Positions 1-11,991 of a stretch of 64,000 nt of DNA are shown one piece after another. The notes under the pieces were generated by a model that saw nothing but the letters and a program-made list of their open reading frames with translations, did not search any database and was not told the DNA's origin. Where the stretch lies: the NCBI RefSeq assembly GCF_964204865.1, contig NC_135254.1:5213001-5277000 (forward strand), written 5' to 3'. Position 1 is the first letter of the stretch, and each line of letters begins with the position of its first letter. Position numbers and translations under genes: made by a program. The stretch comes from Styela clava (Eukaryota > Chordata > Ascidiacea > Stolidobranchia > Styelidae).

Positions 1-1283
1 CCTAGGGTGAGATTTAAAGATGCTTTAAGATCTGGAGGCAACTTCCAATACATATTCCAACGAGTTGTTGACAAAATCTTCATACCGGAATAGATGTGGC
101 CGGATAGAATATTGGCGAGAATAGTATTGGTTTCTGCTCGAGTGTCCATTCCAATTCTCTGATAACCTTTTTCAAATGGCTTCCTAATTTGGTCCAAGCC
201 ATCAACTACAAGTAAGATATATTTTGAATTTTGCTCGAACCATTCTTGTCCAACTTTATGAAGGTGTTTTGGAAGTTTTGAGCCGAGTTGTTGAACGAAT
301 AGAAGATCGAAAGCAGTTGATTGAGAATCACCTTGTAAATTAGAAACATCCACAAAATAGACCATCTTAATTTCGTCCGAGAAGTTCAATTTATTTTCCA
401 GTGCTGACAATGCATATCTCATTGAAAATGTTGTTTTTCCAGAACCTGTGTCTCCCAACAACATCACACGTTTGACTGAGTTAACAGAATAAATCTTTGT
501 AATATCCAGTGATTGCAAACTAGTCTGTTTGTTGGATTCCGATTCCTTGAACTCAGTCACCTTGGGAAGTATGAAATCATCCAATTTTGTTTTTTCTTTG
601 GCAGTCTTTAATCTAGATTCCAACATATTCTTTGTATAACCTCTCACTACATCAATAAACTCTTTTGCCTCTGAACCTTCAGTAGGTTTTTTGAATGATT
701 TCAGCATTCGGTCTCCGCCTTCCTGAATGATCTGCTCTTCCTCAACTTGATTTGCATCTTGAACATAAAGACGAACCACTTCTCTTATTCTTTCAATCAC
801 TGCTACATCATTAGTATTCGGACTCTTAGAATGTCTCCATTTCCACAGTAATTTAAGGTTGCGTTCCTCCACTGAGGATCTATTATCTTCTGTGATAGTG
901 TCAACTTCATGTTCAGTAAGAGACAATCCCTGCCCTGATCTCGCAAACTGCTTGAATTCCTCGGATGTAAATCGCCTAATAACATCTTGAAAAACATCTT
1001 CAAGTCTTCCAAGAGGTACGGCTTGTTGTTCAGCTGTATAAAATTGCGTTACAAGATTCTCCATTCTTTGTGCAGTTGCATTTGGTCTGTTTCTTTCAAC
1101 CCAAAGCCAAAACAATTCCTTTTTCTGTTCTTCAACAGAGAACCTGTGGTTTTCAATGACCGTAGTGACATCTTGCACACTGAGTGAAAGTCCTTTCCCA
1201 GATTGTGCAAAGGTTGTGAAATCTGAAGTTGAGGCAAATTGTCTCACACATCCTCTAATTACATCTTCTAGTCGGTCACTCAT
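1..1283 (-). CDS. NLR-type protein: two DEATH-like domains plus NACHT NTPase (5' part, runs off left edge)
   Basis: An open frame of 427 codons without a stop reads from the ATG at 1283 to the window edge, so the gene is partial at its 3' end. Residues about 3-82 and 94-176 are two DEATH-like helical repeats resembling each other (both have RLEDV near the start, GLSL mid-domain and a W-rich helix). Walker A GDTGSGKTT is at residues 277-285, Walker B LLVVDGLD ends near residue 364, and a sensor-like STTRW follows, giving a NACHT NTPase. Known role of the class: cytosolic pattern sensors whose NACHT oligomerises and whose DEATH domains recruit adaptors or caspases. Any C-terminal LRR, TPR or WD repeats would lie left of base 1. 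Upstream are AG dinucleotides after a pyrimidine tract (about 1300-1345), so the start may follow a splice or trans-splice site. Many such genes occur in tunicates and sea urchins; I do not know the ligand. Confidence 0.85.
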   Translation of the reverse strand, partial: MSDRLEDVIRGCVRQFASTSDFTTFAQSGKGLSLSVQDVTTVIENHRFSVEEQKKELFWLWVERNRPNATAQRMENLVTQFYTAEQQAVPLGRLEDVFQDVIRRFTSEEFKQFARSGQGLSLTEHEVDTITEDNRSSVEERNLKLLWKWRHSKSPNTNDVAVIERIREVVRLYVQDANQVEEEQIIQEGGDRMLKSFKKPTEGSEAKEFIDVVRGYTKNMLESRLKTAKEKTKLDDFILPKVTEFKESESNKQTSLQSLDITKIYSVNSVKRVMLLGDTGSGKTTFSMRYALSALENKLNFSDEIKMVYFVDVSNLQGDSQSTAFDLLFVQQLGSKLPKHLHKVGQEWFEQNSKYILLVVDGLDQIRKPFEKGYQRIGMDTRAETNTILANILSGHIYSGMKILSTTRWNMYWKLPPDLKASLNLTL

Positions 1284-1648
1284 ATCTCCGATACTTGGAG
1301 ATACTACTATACTACACTATATAATTGGGGGAAGAAAAAAAACATGCAAAAGTGGAATTAAGGACTTTGCACAACCAATAGTTCATTTCAGGAATAAATA
1401 ATCTAAAGTGCCTGCAGTAAACCAATTTTGCGTATAGGTTTTGAGAAATTCGCATTTTTGCAATAGTCTGATTCTGACAGCCAAATATAAAAATGGACTA
1501 CCTAAAATCAAAACTAAAACAAGTACAGTTTTGACACCCAGACTAAAAGTTTGATCAGATGGTTGTCTCATTTGAAGAGTGGTACCTCTTTCAAGCGACC
1601 CCAAATTCATGTAAAATATATTTTGTGGAATCCCACAATCCAAGATTA
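1284..1648. other. Upstream flank of the NLR gene with old hAT debris
   Basis: No convincing gene. Bases 1565-1648 resemble the segments at 2425-2480 and 3803-3930 (shared text such as aaatatattttgtggaat), an old dispersed element into which the next MITE inserted. Confidence 0.4.
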
Positions 1649-1884
1649 GGTGCTCCCGAAGTATGCGAACCAAGATGGCGGACATCGGAACGTAACATGG
1701 GTAACAGGTTAGGGTTAGGCGATAATTTTTTTCCAATTTTCCTTATTTTAGTCCTATTATCAGTTCGAAGACTAGCCAAGAGCCTCCCGTAGTATTTATA
1801 CCTAAAATTATGGCCTAACCCTAACCTAGTACACATATTACATTCCGATGTCCGCCATCTTGGTTCGCATACTTCGGGAGCCCC
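1649..1884. mobile_element. Palindromic MITE family A with 8-bp TSD caagatta
   Basis: Nearly the whole 236 bp is an inverted repeat: ctcccgaagtatgcgaacc at the left, its complement at the right, each followed by aagatggcggacatcgga or its complement. The TSD caagatta is perfect at 1641-1648 and 1885-1892. The arms contain ggttagggttagg, a telomere-like motif that is part of the repeat. Other copies are at 23847-24074, 51213-51447, 55148-55256 (deleted centre), 57160-57350 (decayed) and 36188-36242 (half). Confidence 0.85.
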
Positions 1885-1892
1885 CAAGATTA

Positions 1893-2420
1893 TGCTATAG
1901 GGCTATAGCAGCTCTTTATGTATCAGTGGTTGATTGCACATAGCCTTGTTTAGGATAAAACAAAATTTTACCCTTGACCCCACCTTATTGAGCAATGCCC
2001 AACTAGTAGATTTCAGTTATGCAGAGTAATAGATATTTATAAATAACAGTGGTGCATGTACAGAGAAATCCTCACACAAAAAAAAGGCAGTTTCGATGAC
2101 CCAGCGACACCCAGGGTATTTGGGTTTTTAACTTTCCTATACTCTCGCGAGGTGCGGGTTGGCCACCCCGGCCTTAAATGAATATAACTTATCTTTGACC
2201 AAAAAAGGCCACAATACACAATACCATACAATACTGTACAACAAAAAAGAAATGAAAAAAATTTAGAAATAAAATATTTTTACAGGTTGTGAAATTTTAT
2301 AAGAATCAAGCTGTTCATTTCAAAATTGAATTAATTAATTGAAAATCCAACAAGCTAATAAGATTAATCACAGCTGACAGTATGTGCTTCATAGCTTGAT
2401 CAGCTGGTCGCCTCCTAAAC
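1893..2420. other. Unassigned AT-rich spacer
   Basis: I see no gene. A short GC-rich patch around 2100-2175 has no recognisable coding signal. Confidence 0.4.
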
Positions 2421-3432
2421 CAGTAATTCCCAACCTCATTCAAGCAGCCCAAAATTTATATAAAATAAATTTGAGAAATCTCTGGCTCAAAGACTATACA
2501 ACATGTAGTCACATGGCCCCAAACTAGCGAGACGAAGAAACATGAATTTTTCATGAAACATATTTCGTGCAATCTCTCGTCCGATGAATATGCTATAGCA
2601 GCTCTAAGAAAGAAGCTAACTAAGAAATAATACTCGCCTACGGGTCGCGCTATTAGTTTTGTGTTAAAAAAGTTTAATTTAGAATTGACTCGCACATAAG
2701 TCGCACTTAAAATCTAGGGATTTGTAAGGCCCTTTCCCTAGCTTTTTTGCATACGTTTGTTTTTTTTGTAGGGCTTAATATAATCAAAATAATATGTTAA
2801 TGACACCTATGAGCGATAATAAGTGCATGTACGCAAGCGCTACGGTATCACAATCACGTCATAGAGCTTGCCAAATATACATAAAATCACCCGAAATAGC
2901 ATCGGCGCAGACGATAAAAACCTTACTAGCGTCAGCGATCTCTCTCATATTGGGATCTTCGCGACGAGAAAACGAGATAGCCGTGCAGAAGACAAAGTGG
3001 TTTGGTCGCATGTGCGTGTGCGCTCATGAAACTCTCGCATCGGTATGTGTGTGCACGAGCGCATGCACCCTGTATGTCGAGCGTTAGGTCGCCCCTACGT
3101 ATTTTTTTTAAATATAAGGAAAAAATTTGCGACCTATAGGCGAGTATATACGGTAAATATTTTCAGTTTTCAAATAAGATTAAACTTGCCATTGTGTGAC
3201 TATATTCCATGAAGAGAGATTTATGTTTATTCGAACCTACCAAGCAGATTCAATAAAGATGACAATTGACAGTGCATATATGATTCTGCTTATCTCCTTC
3301 TAATTCTGTGGAATGTAACTATGTGCGGTAATCACTGTTGTATGGTTATTAAGATTAATGCACTGCACTGCATAACGATTCAAACGCTCCGCGAACTCAT
3401 TTGAGACCGCAGACTCGGGTCGGGAAACACTG
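2421..3432. mobile_element. Possible hAT element remnant
   Basis: The left end cagtaattcccaacc and right end gggaaacactg form an imperfect TIR typical of hAT elements. The flanking 8-mers do not match, so the pairing is tentative. A separate MITE (2630-3147) lies inside. Confidence 0.4.
2630..3147. mobile_element. MITE with atactcgcct TIRs, CpG-rich core
   Basis: Left end atactcgcctacgggtcgc is the approximate complement of right end gcgacctataggcgagtat. The interior (about 2830-3090) is richer in GC and CpG than its surroundings and holds a 97-codon open frame with no family resemblance, which I do not call a gene. Confidence 0.6.
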
Positions 3433-3625
3433 TATTAAATATTCCCATACCCAACAGACTAGTAACCAGGTACAAATTTCATCGCCCAGTTCCATCTAAC
3501 TTAACTAAAAAGTCATAAAAAACATAGAATACTATAACAATATCATACAAATAAAATACAAGGGAACAATTGCAAAAATTAAAAATATAATTAAATCATT
3601 TGCACAGCTACATGAACAAGAAAGA

Positions 3626-3729
3626 TATAAAAAACTGAACAGCCAATAATAAGAACTTGCAATCTCAAGTAATTTAAATATAAAAAACTGAACAGCCAAT
3701 AATAAGAACTTGCAATCTCAAGTAATTTA
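3626..3729. repeat. Two-copy tandem duplication, 53-bp period
   Basis: The motif aaaaaactgaacagccaat starts at 3629 and again at 3682, with the rest of each copy nearly identical. Confidence 0.9.
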
Positions 3730-3802
3730 GTTTTATCAAAATTTAAAGTGATTATTATTTGGAATCAGTTTTTTTTTCCAAAAATCAAAACATGTTATTT
3801 TC

Positions 3803-4010
3803 CAGCGGTTCCCGACCTCTTTTCCAAGCGACCCAAAAAGTTTCTCAAATAGCCTACTACCGTGGATTAGCAGCACAACATTCATATAAAATATATTTTG
3901 TGGAATGTTGCAGCCCAAATTTATGCTATAGTAGCTCATTCTGCATCACAAATGCTCATTCTGACATGCGCAAAGCTTCCACCAATCCAACTAAGAAATC
4001 AAATTGTACG
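3803..4010. mobile_element. hAT-like fragment
   Basis: Begins with cagcggttcccgacc, a hAT-type end, and continues with the sequence shared with 1590-1648 and, at its right, 13985-14050 (ttccaccaa then aactaagaaatc). No right end is clear. Confidence 0.4.
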
Positions 4011-4098
4011 CGGCGATGGTGTGGCTCATAGATTAAGAGGTCGTGGTCCACCATATAAGTAAGACGTCCTATGGACTTTTCTCCTAAAAATTCTATTG

Positions 4099-5194
4099 CT
4101 ATTCAGTCACATTTCATTGAACATTGTTCAGAGTATTAAATATACGGAGCACCAATTCTGTCCAGTCACACTTCATTGATCAATGTTCAGAGAGTACTAT
4201 CATTCAGCACTAAATAAAATATACCAAGCACCAATTATTCTGCCCAGTCACACTTCATTGATCACTGTTCAGAGTAATGTCATCAGCCAGTATTAAATAA
4301 AATATACCAAGCACCAATTATTCTACCCAGTCACACTTCATTGATCAGAGTAATGTCATCAGCCAGTATTAAATAAAATTTACCAAGCACCAATTATTCT
4401 GGCCAGACACACTTCATTGATCAATGTTCAGAGAGTACTATCATTCAGCACTAAATAAAATATACCAAGCACCAATTATTCTGCCCAGTCACACTTCATT
4501 GATCAATGTTCTGGGTAATGTCATCAGCCAGTATTAAATAAAATATACCAAGCACCAATTATTCTGTCCAGTCACACTTCATTGATCAATGTTCAGAGAG
4601 TACTATCATTCAGCACTAAATAAAATATACCAAGCACCAATTATTCTGCCCAGTCACACTTCATTGATCACTGTTCAGAGTAATGTCATCAGCCGGTATT
4701 AAATAAAATATACCAAGCACCAATTATTCTACCCAGTCACACTTCATTGATCAGAGTAATGTCATCAGCCAGTATTAAATAAAATTTACCAAGCACCAAT
4801 TATTCTGGCCAGACACACTTCATTGATCAATGTTCAGAGAGTACTATCATTCAGCACTAAATAAAATATACCAAGCACCAATTATTCTGCCCAGTCACAC
4901 TTCATTGATCAATGTTCTGGGTAATGTCATCAGCCAGTATTAAATAAAATATACCAAGCACCAAATATTCTGTCCAGTCACACTTCATTGATCAGAGTAA
5001 TGTCATCAGCCAGTATTAAATAAAATTTACCAAGCACCAATTATTCTGGCCAGTCACACTTCATTGATCACTGTTCAGAGTAATGTCATCAGCCAGTATT
5101 AAATAAAATATACCAAGCACCAATTATTCTGGCCAGTCACACTTCATTGATCACTGTTCAGAGAACTGTCAGTCAGCAAGTATTAAATAAAATG
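4099..5194. repeat. Minisatellite, about 14 units of about 82 bp with a 406-bp higher-order repeat
   Basis: Units run from cagtcacacttcattgatc to aagcaccaattattctg. Variants are full-length, shortened by about 12 bp after ttgatca, or changed in the middle (gagagtactatcattcagc versus gagtaatgtcatcagcc). The same ordered series of variants recurs with a 406-bp offset (for example 4325 and 4731), so a five-unit block was duplicated. Confidence 0.92.
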
Positions 5195-7790
5195 GGATAG
5201 AATTTACATATTCATCCCAGAAGAGAGGAAAGCATAAGATGATTTATTCATATGGCAAACCACAGTAGCGACTTATACCCGTGACCTGTAAGGCCTGGTA
5301 CGAGTCAAACCATCCCGGAAGGCCTATAAATTTTTAATCTATGAAGCAAAATGTGTACTATTTATTTTACCTATGGTCAGGGATGGCCAATATCGAATAG
5401 TTCACTATTTCGAATACATTCGAAATTATTTTTTTCGAATATCAAATTTCGAATACTTCGAAAATAAAATCCACTAATTGAGTTGAACTAAGTTCCAACC
5501 TAGCCAAATTACCAGGCATTTCATATTTGCAGATTATTGCAGTATATATTTTATATACCATTAGTCATGTTAACAGAATTAAATCAATACGACAATAGTG
5601 GAATCGATGATGGATTTGAATATTTGCGCAACACAAAATCATCCTAGTAAAACGCCATTACTTTTAAATACCAACCATTATCCAAATTATTTGTCAAAAA
5701 GCGGGATGAGGTATGAGGTATTTTTCCGACTTGTGACAATTTTTTCGTGAGTACAAAAATACGAATCAAAAATTAATTATATTCGGGAACTTTACCACAC
5801 ATTTTAAGTCTGCAGATCGCCGTTGTATGTTTGAGTAATAATACTTTCATTATTTCATAAATATGAAAATAGGAATCAAAAACTATTTATAATCGGGTAG
5901 TTTACCCCAGGGCTGGGGAGTCGGAGCTGGAGCTTGGAGCCATGGAGCCGTGACATTTTGATGGAGCCGGAGTCGGAGTTGAGCTGGCCATGATAGATGG
6001 AGCTGGAGCCAGAGCCGGAGCTGCCAGAATTTTCAGCGGCTCCAGCTCCTGACGATAGAATTATTTTTTTTTTTTACTTTTCTGATTTTTTAATAATTTC
6101 TAGGGTTGAGAAATAATAATTTTAATTCTATAATTTCTGGCGTCTCCAAACACTTAACAGAACTAAATAGTTGTATAATTAATCAAGTTACTATTGTTCT
6201 AAAGTAAATAGTGTTGGATTATATCACGGATCTTGGTATTTTTAAACGGCGATAACGATTTGGCAAGATCGCAAAAATATGAATCAAAATTAATTATAAT
6301 CGGGCAGTTTTCCACACATTTTACGTCCGTATCTTGTCATTTATGTTAGAGATGCTTTTATTATTTCGTAAGTCGAAGCTACATTGAGTTACTTTGAACA
6401 GAATAGAAACAATGAGGCAAGTGCTGGTATCGGTAATGGGTTACATTTTTAGCACAATAGAAAATTATTTTCTGACAAGTCGTTTTTTTTTAAATATTAT
6501 AAAAAAAATTATTCGCCAAAGCGCAGGAAAAAGTATAAATTATATTTTCCTAATCTTCCCAATGAAGCAACTTATTTTTCCGACTTGCGGAAGTTTATTG
6601 GGGTATCGTAACAAAACGTATGAAAACAACTTATTTAATATATGACACGTGTGAACATAATAATATTCAAATTTTGATTTCACTTCCATTCGCTCGCGGG
6701 ATTGGCAAGAATAAACGCTTTGCGGGAAGGTTTTCTAAAAGTGAGTGCGTTTAGTTATTAATAATAACTTTACATAATTAATAATTTCCCGACGTAACTG
6801 GAAATAAATACGAAAATGGCGACAATATCCACCACGCAACCGTAAAAGAATGCTGTAACGCGCACTAAAAAATAAATATATATACCAAACAATCTAACAA
6901 TTCTATTTTGTCGTCTTAAAAACACATGACAAAGTGCATACAATCGTTTGAAGATTTTGCTCGGAAACGAAACAAACAAACAGCTTGCGAAAAGTGACTA
7001 TTACTTTAAAATTTGAAAAAGTATCGGAATACTTTGATATAGCAATATGGACTGATAAAGTTATTTTGTCGTGAAAAATAGCGGTAATGCATTCTGATAT
7101 ACTGTTTTCTGTGAAACTTAAGTTTCATGCTTGAGAACTACAAGCAGTCGCGGTCGTTAACGGGGTTGCACACTTAATTCATTTTTTGCTTTACGATCAA
7201 ATTACCATATATATATATGTATACTAATATTTATTGATGTCGATTAGTGGCCAATGCAACCGGCTATTTTGCGATTACCTGATTACAACTCCTCACTGCT
7301 TTTCTTTTTCTAATAAATGGTATTTACTGGCAAGTGTTAAAAATACTTTTGTAGATAAAAAAAAAACAGACTACTTAAATTTCTCAGAAATATTATTTGC
7401 GAATAATTTGATTTCGGCGATCTAAAAAATCTCATTGCCGCTAACGACTACTAGTAAAAAACAAAACTATATTGCAAAGAGGGGCGTTTTGACTATTTGG
7501 GAATCCCTAAATATTATGTAATATTTCCGAATTTAGATCTGAAGTGTCGTATATAAGGTTAGGTCATCGGCTTTCTCAGCTTGGTTGTATATGACGTAAA
7601 ATGGATTCCGAAAAAAATGCGATTAGTTTTCTTGTCTTCGTCTCATGAATTGCACCGCGATATAATGATGCGACGCGGTAGGTCACATGGAGTGTGTTCA
7701 GTGGATTTAGTCGAAATCGGGATTGCGCAATAATTGATTGTAGTACAGGTGTGGCTTGCGCAATACATCGGCAATTGTGGACAAGAAAAA

Positions 7791-7808
7791 AGCGATCGGC
7801 CGATCGCT
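7791..7808. repeat. 18-bp perfect palindrome
   Basis: agcgatcggccgatcgct is its own reverse complement, about 270 bp before the transposase start. It could be a protein-binding site; function unknown. Confidence 0.6.
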
Positions 7809-8073
7809 AATTTACCTTTGTGACGTAACTAACAGTAAAGACCACGTAGACATGTCTGGGCATGTTCAAGCAATGCTGAAACATGACATGCTGGCTTGCA
7901 TGCCTAAGTGTCGGAATGGCCAGTTGATGTATATTGTATACGATACAATTTCTCGCTTGTAGAAAATGCTCACCGAATCTTAATGCCATTCATGACAATA
8001 TAATATTTCATTTTAAATAGTATTTAATATTAAATTAGAGAAAATTAATTTGTAAGAATGCAACCCTTGTACC

Positions 8074-9975
8074 ATGGCTTGCAAAAGTAAAAAGTCCGCA
8101 GTGTTCAAAAATTTCAAAGAGAGTGGAGATAAAAATGCACTAATCTGCCAAGTATTAAAGAAAGATGGGGCCGTTTGCAATCTCAGGTTCATCAATAAAA
8201 CTTCAAATTTGAAGCGGCATTTGGAAAGACATCATTTTGATGCCTTCGAACCTGTCAAAAAAGAAGACAGTGAAGACACAAAGAGAGACAGCGATATAAG
8301 TAGACAAACCTCTGTCTCAAGCTACTTCACAAGTCAAAAAGTGACCATTTCCATGACTAAAAGAAATTCCAGAGACATATCATACAGCTAGTGGTGAATA
8401 ATGCAGCTGCACTTCAACTGTTCTCTTCGAAAGCATTCCTCGGATTAAATGGAGAAATGGCCAACAAATTGGGAGTATCACTGGAGAGACATGATATAAA
8501 TTATAAGAGATATGGTGGTGAAGGAAGCCGAGTGTCAGAAAAGAGTGTTAAAGGATATATTACATGGGAAATTTTGTTTTTTGAAAATGGACGCTTGTAC
8601 TATACAGAGAACTAATTATTTCGCTATAAATGTTCAATTTGTGGATTATAAAAATGAAATAGCCATCCGTACATTATCAGTACGGGATACACAAGCTCAA
8701 CACACAAGTGAATTTATTCAAAAATTTGTTGAGGAAGTTCTGAGAGAGTTTGAAATTAGAAAAGAACATATATTAGCGATTGTGACAGATAATGCCTCTA
8801 ACATGACAAAAACAATAGAGAAACTTAATGCAGATATGATCGGGGACGAGGTTGAACGTGATGATGAGTTGAATGAAGGTGAATCAGATGAAGCTTTAGT
8901 TAGTGCTGTAAACAGCATAACAGCTGTTCATACAATTGAGCACATGCGGTGTGCAGTACATACCCTCCAGCTTGCTATTCGTGATGGTTTAAAAGAAAAG
9001 CATGTACACACTTTCCTAAGTAAGCTACGTCAAACCTCAGTCATGGCCAGGACGCCTAAAATAGATGCTATATTGAAGCGTAGAACAGGAAAAGGTGCAA
9101 TAATAGATCAAGCCACTAGGTGGGGTAGCACCTACTTAATGATTCAGCGGCTCTTAGAAATAAAAAACAGTTTAATTGACATGGCCAATCCAGACATAAC
9201 CTTGACTGATTTGCAATGGCGACAGACACATCAATTAGAAGAATTACTTCGGGAGCCCTATTTAGTCACCAAAAGGTTACAGGCACAAGATTTGACACCA
9301 GGGTCTTTTTATAAAGAGTGGAAAAACCTCATTTATAAACTTTCACAATCCAGTAGTATCATTGCAGATGCTATAAAAGCATCTATGCTGCGCAGAGAAA
9401 AATGTCTCCTCGATAACCCTGTATTATTAGCGGCTATTTATGTTGATCCTATGTACAGGGTTACCCTAAGTGAAGAACAGCTCAATAGAGGAAAAGCAGC
9501 GCTATGTGATATAGCTGTTCGAATGCACCGTGGATCACGAGCTACACAACTCGAAGACCAATCACTCTGTGCTAGTGGGCCTTTAAGGAACTTCTCTGAT
9601 TCTGGTTCCGAATGCGAAATAGATTTTGAAAAACACCTTGACATTGAAGCCAAACGTCGTCGAACAGAGAAGGAAAGTAGAAACTCAAATTCAGATCTAT
9701 CACCGCTTTCCAAATTCAAAAGAGACTTCTTTTATGCTTTAAATGATGTAGAAAAAATAGATCGCTCATATAAGTTTGATATTCTAAAAGCCATCCCAGA
9801 ATATCCAGAAATAGTTCAAAATGTGGCATATATGGTGACAGCATTGCCTCCAACCCAAGTTAGTGTGGAAGGATTGTTTTCGGCCCTGCGCATAATTCGT
9901 TCGGACCTGCGAGCCTCAATGAAAGAAGATTTAGTGGAAGCGATACTGTTCTTATTAAGAACAAATTCATTTTAA
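8074..9975 (+). pseudogene. hAT transposase, BED finger to dimerisation domain, two frameshifts
   Basis: Three frames together read as one transposase. The first (8074 to about 8360) has a BED-like zinc finger ending in NLKRHLERHH near residue 50. The second (about 8361-8510) includes VVNNAAALQLFSSKAFLGLN, a conserved hAT stretch. The third (about 8512-9975) has the RNase-H-like catalytic part (MDACT, IVTDNASNM, HTLQLAIRDG) and the C-terminal dimerisation region (QVSVEGLFSALRIIRSDLR). The frame changes near 8356-8363 and again near 8505-8512; I infer small indels, because the flanking protein is otherwise continuous. The usual length, about 600 residues, is nearly all present, so the loss is recent. 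The usual close CxxC of the BED finger is not obvious. It lies in the middle of the inner hAT element and would have mobilised it. Confidence 0.88.
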
Positions 9976-10056
9976 ATGCTCGTATGAATTATGTGATGGC
10001 CATTCAATGTTCAATTAGTTTTTATTCACTTTAATTCCAATAACATTTAGTAATAT

Positions 10057-10817
10057 ACTGTATTTCCCGGCAAAAAAGACGATGTCTATTTTTATAGCTA
10101 TCCAATAAGACGACAGAAAAATTGCTTTTCTGTTGGTCAGTTATGCACTAATATGCGCCATGCGGTAATAATTTTATATGGTTAGAAACAGATCTTGTTT
10201 GTTTGGTATAATCATACTCACAAAATTAACTATTCATAACAACGTGGTAATTTTAGGTTAAAAAGGTAGTGAAAATCATTTTGAATGTTGTAGGGAATAT
10301 GACAAATAACAGCTGGCAATACAAAGTCAATTAAATATCATGATTTGCAGACCCTTTGGCGTCTTCGAATACATACGGTAATTAAAACTACTTTTAATAG
10401 GCAAGTTGTTATTTTTGAGTGTTCCAAAATTCCATGTACAGAGATTATTGCATTACACGTTTTCTGTCCTGCATCGACTGTAGTTTATAGAATAGTGCTC
10501 AGAGTGCAATTCTATTGTTCAAAAGCAATTTACCAAGTGAAATTTGTGTTACATACTTATTCACAAATGTGATTTAATTTAAGTATGGCCGTGGTTCGCC
10601 ATATGTTTAAGCTCTTTTATCGGTTCCTATATGTAAATCTTTTCGTCTCAGAATAAAATATATCAACCCAAATGTACGGTCAACACAAATCATGTTTGAG
10701 AAAACATCTGCGAAAAATACGCTTATCAGTTGGCCACAGAAATCAAGCAAGCCTAGCTGCCCAATAAGATGCCTCAGGCCAAAAAATGGGGTCTATAACA
10801 GCCGGGGAATATAGTAA
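10057..10817. mobile_element. Repeat family with tactgtatttcccgg ends, inside the inner hAT
   Basis: Starts tgtatttcccggcaaaaaag and ends near ggggaatatagta. The same family, with taccgtatttcc ends and the phrase gtctatttttagc, occurs at 11992-12533 (truncated), 54258-55045 and 45850-45970 (right end only). The two ends are roughly inverted, so it is probably a TIR element. Confidence 0.55.
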
Positions 10818-11991
10818 TATAAGATATCCATTGAAACTCACAATATTAAGTGTTAACTTGATTTTTCATGATTCCCTTACCAAGTGTGTGATAAAATCAT
10901 GAAATAAATAACAGTGAGGCATTGACTTTTTGTGAATGATAAGCTTAGCGGTACTATCAAATACATTATAGTGTGCGAAGCCGGAGCTGGAGCCAGCTCC
11001 GGGCTGAAAAAATGAAGCTCCGGAGTTGGGAGTCGGAGCCATAGCCCGAATATACTCTGGCTCTGGAGTTGGAGCTGGAGCCACACTGATTTTAAGCCAG
11101 CTCCCCAGCCCTGGTTTACCCACACATTCATTCTAAGTCCACAGATCGCCGTTGTATTTTGTAAATACGAAAATAGGAATCAAAAATTAATATTAATCGC
11201 GAGTTTGCCACACAATTTATGTCCACAGATTGCCGTGATATTGTGTCGAATATAATTAGTTTTTGATTCTTATTTTCGTACTCACGAAAAATTGTCACAA
11301 GTCGCAAAAAGAATTTATACTTTATCCGGCTCTTGGGAACTAATTGGGATAATGGTTGCCATTGGTTTGTATTTAAAAGTATGGACATTTTACTAGGATG
11401 ATTTTGTGCTGCGCAAAATATCCGAATCCATGACCGATACCACTACTTAAAATGCCTTACCGTGTTAATTTAATTCTATTATCATAACTCAAATGTTGGT
11501 AAATCGGGCAGTTTACCACACATTTTAAGGCCACAGATCGCCGTTGCATTTTAGAATTATAATAGTTTTATTATTTTGTAAATACGAATCCGGAATTAAT
11601 TATAATTGGGCAGTTTACCACGTATTTCATGTCCACAAATACCCGTTGTATTTGGTATTACCGGTAATACTTTCATTATTTTATCAATATAAAAAAAGGA
11701 ATCAATATTTAATAATATCGGTCAGTTTACTACACATTTTATGTCCACAGATTGTCGATACAACCATGAGTTACGTTGAACAGAATTAAATTAATACGGC
11801 ATGACATTTTAAATGCTGGTACCAGTCATGAATTGAATTATTTTGCGCAACAAAAAATCATCCTGGTAATGGATCGATACTTTCAACTATCGTTATCAGA
11901 ATTATTTGCCAGAAATTATTTTCTAATAAATCGACTTGTTTTTCCAACTTGTGACAATTTATTGGATATCGTAACAATGACGGCTATAAAT

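Larger units (their letters stand above)
5908..11113. mobile_element. Inner hAT transposon nested in the outer one, perfect TSD gtttaccc
   Basis: Starts cagggctggggag and ends ctccccagccctg, a 13-bp perfect TIR. The TSD gtttaccc is at 5900-5907 and 11114-11121. Both ends are followed by dense ggagctggagcc-type subterminal repeats (about 5920-6055 and 10975-11095), probably transposase-binding arrays. The 5.2 kb holds the transposase at 8074-9975 on the plus strand. Part of the interior (about 6240-7050) resembles the outer element's arms, so another decayed copy of that family is buried here. Confidence 0.9.

Noticed and set aside
1700..1725. Telomere-like ttaggg motifs
   Set aside because: They occur as one or two copies in every family A MITE arm, so they are part of the transposon, not a telomere.
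1383..1736. 117-codon minus-strand open frame upstream of the NLR gene
   Set aside because: Half of it is MITE family A and the rest old repeat; a hydrophobic stretch alone is not evidence of a gene.
2794..3087. 97-codon open frame in a GC-rich patch
   Set aside because: It lies inside a TIR element, has no domain and shows low-complexity CpG-rich composition.
4099..5194. Could the array be a CRISPR?
   Set aside because: Units are contiguous and diverged throughout with no constant repeat/unique spacer pattern, and the genome is eukaryotic.
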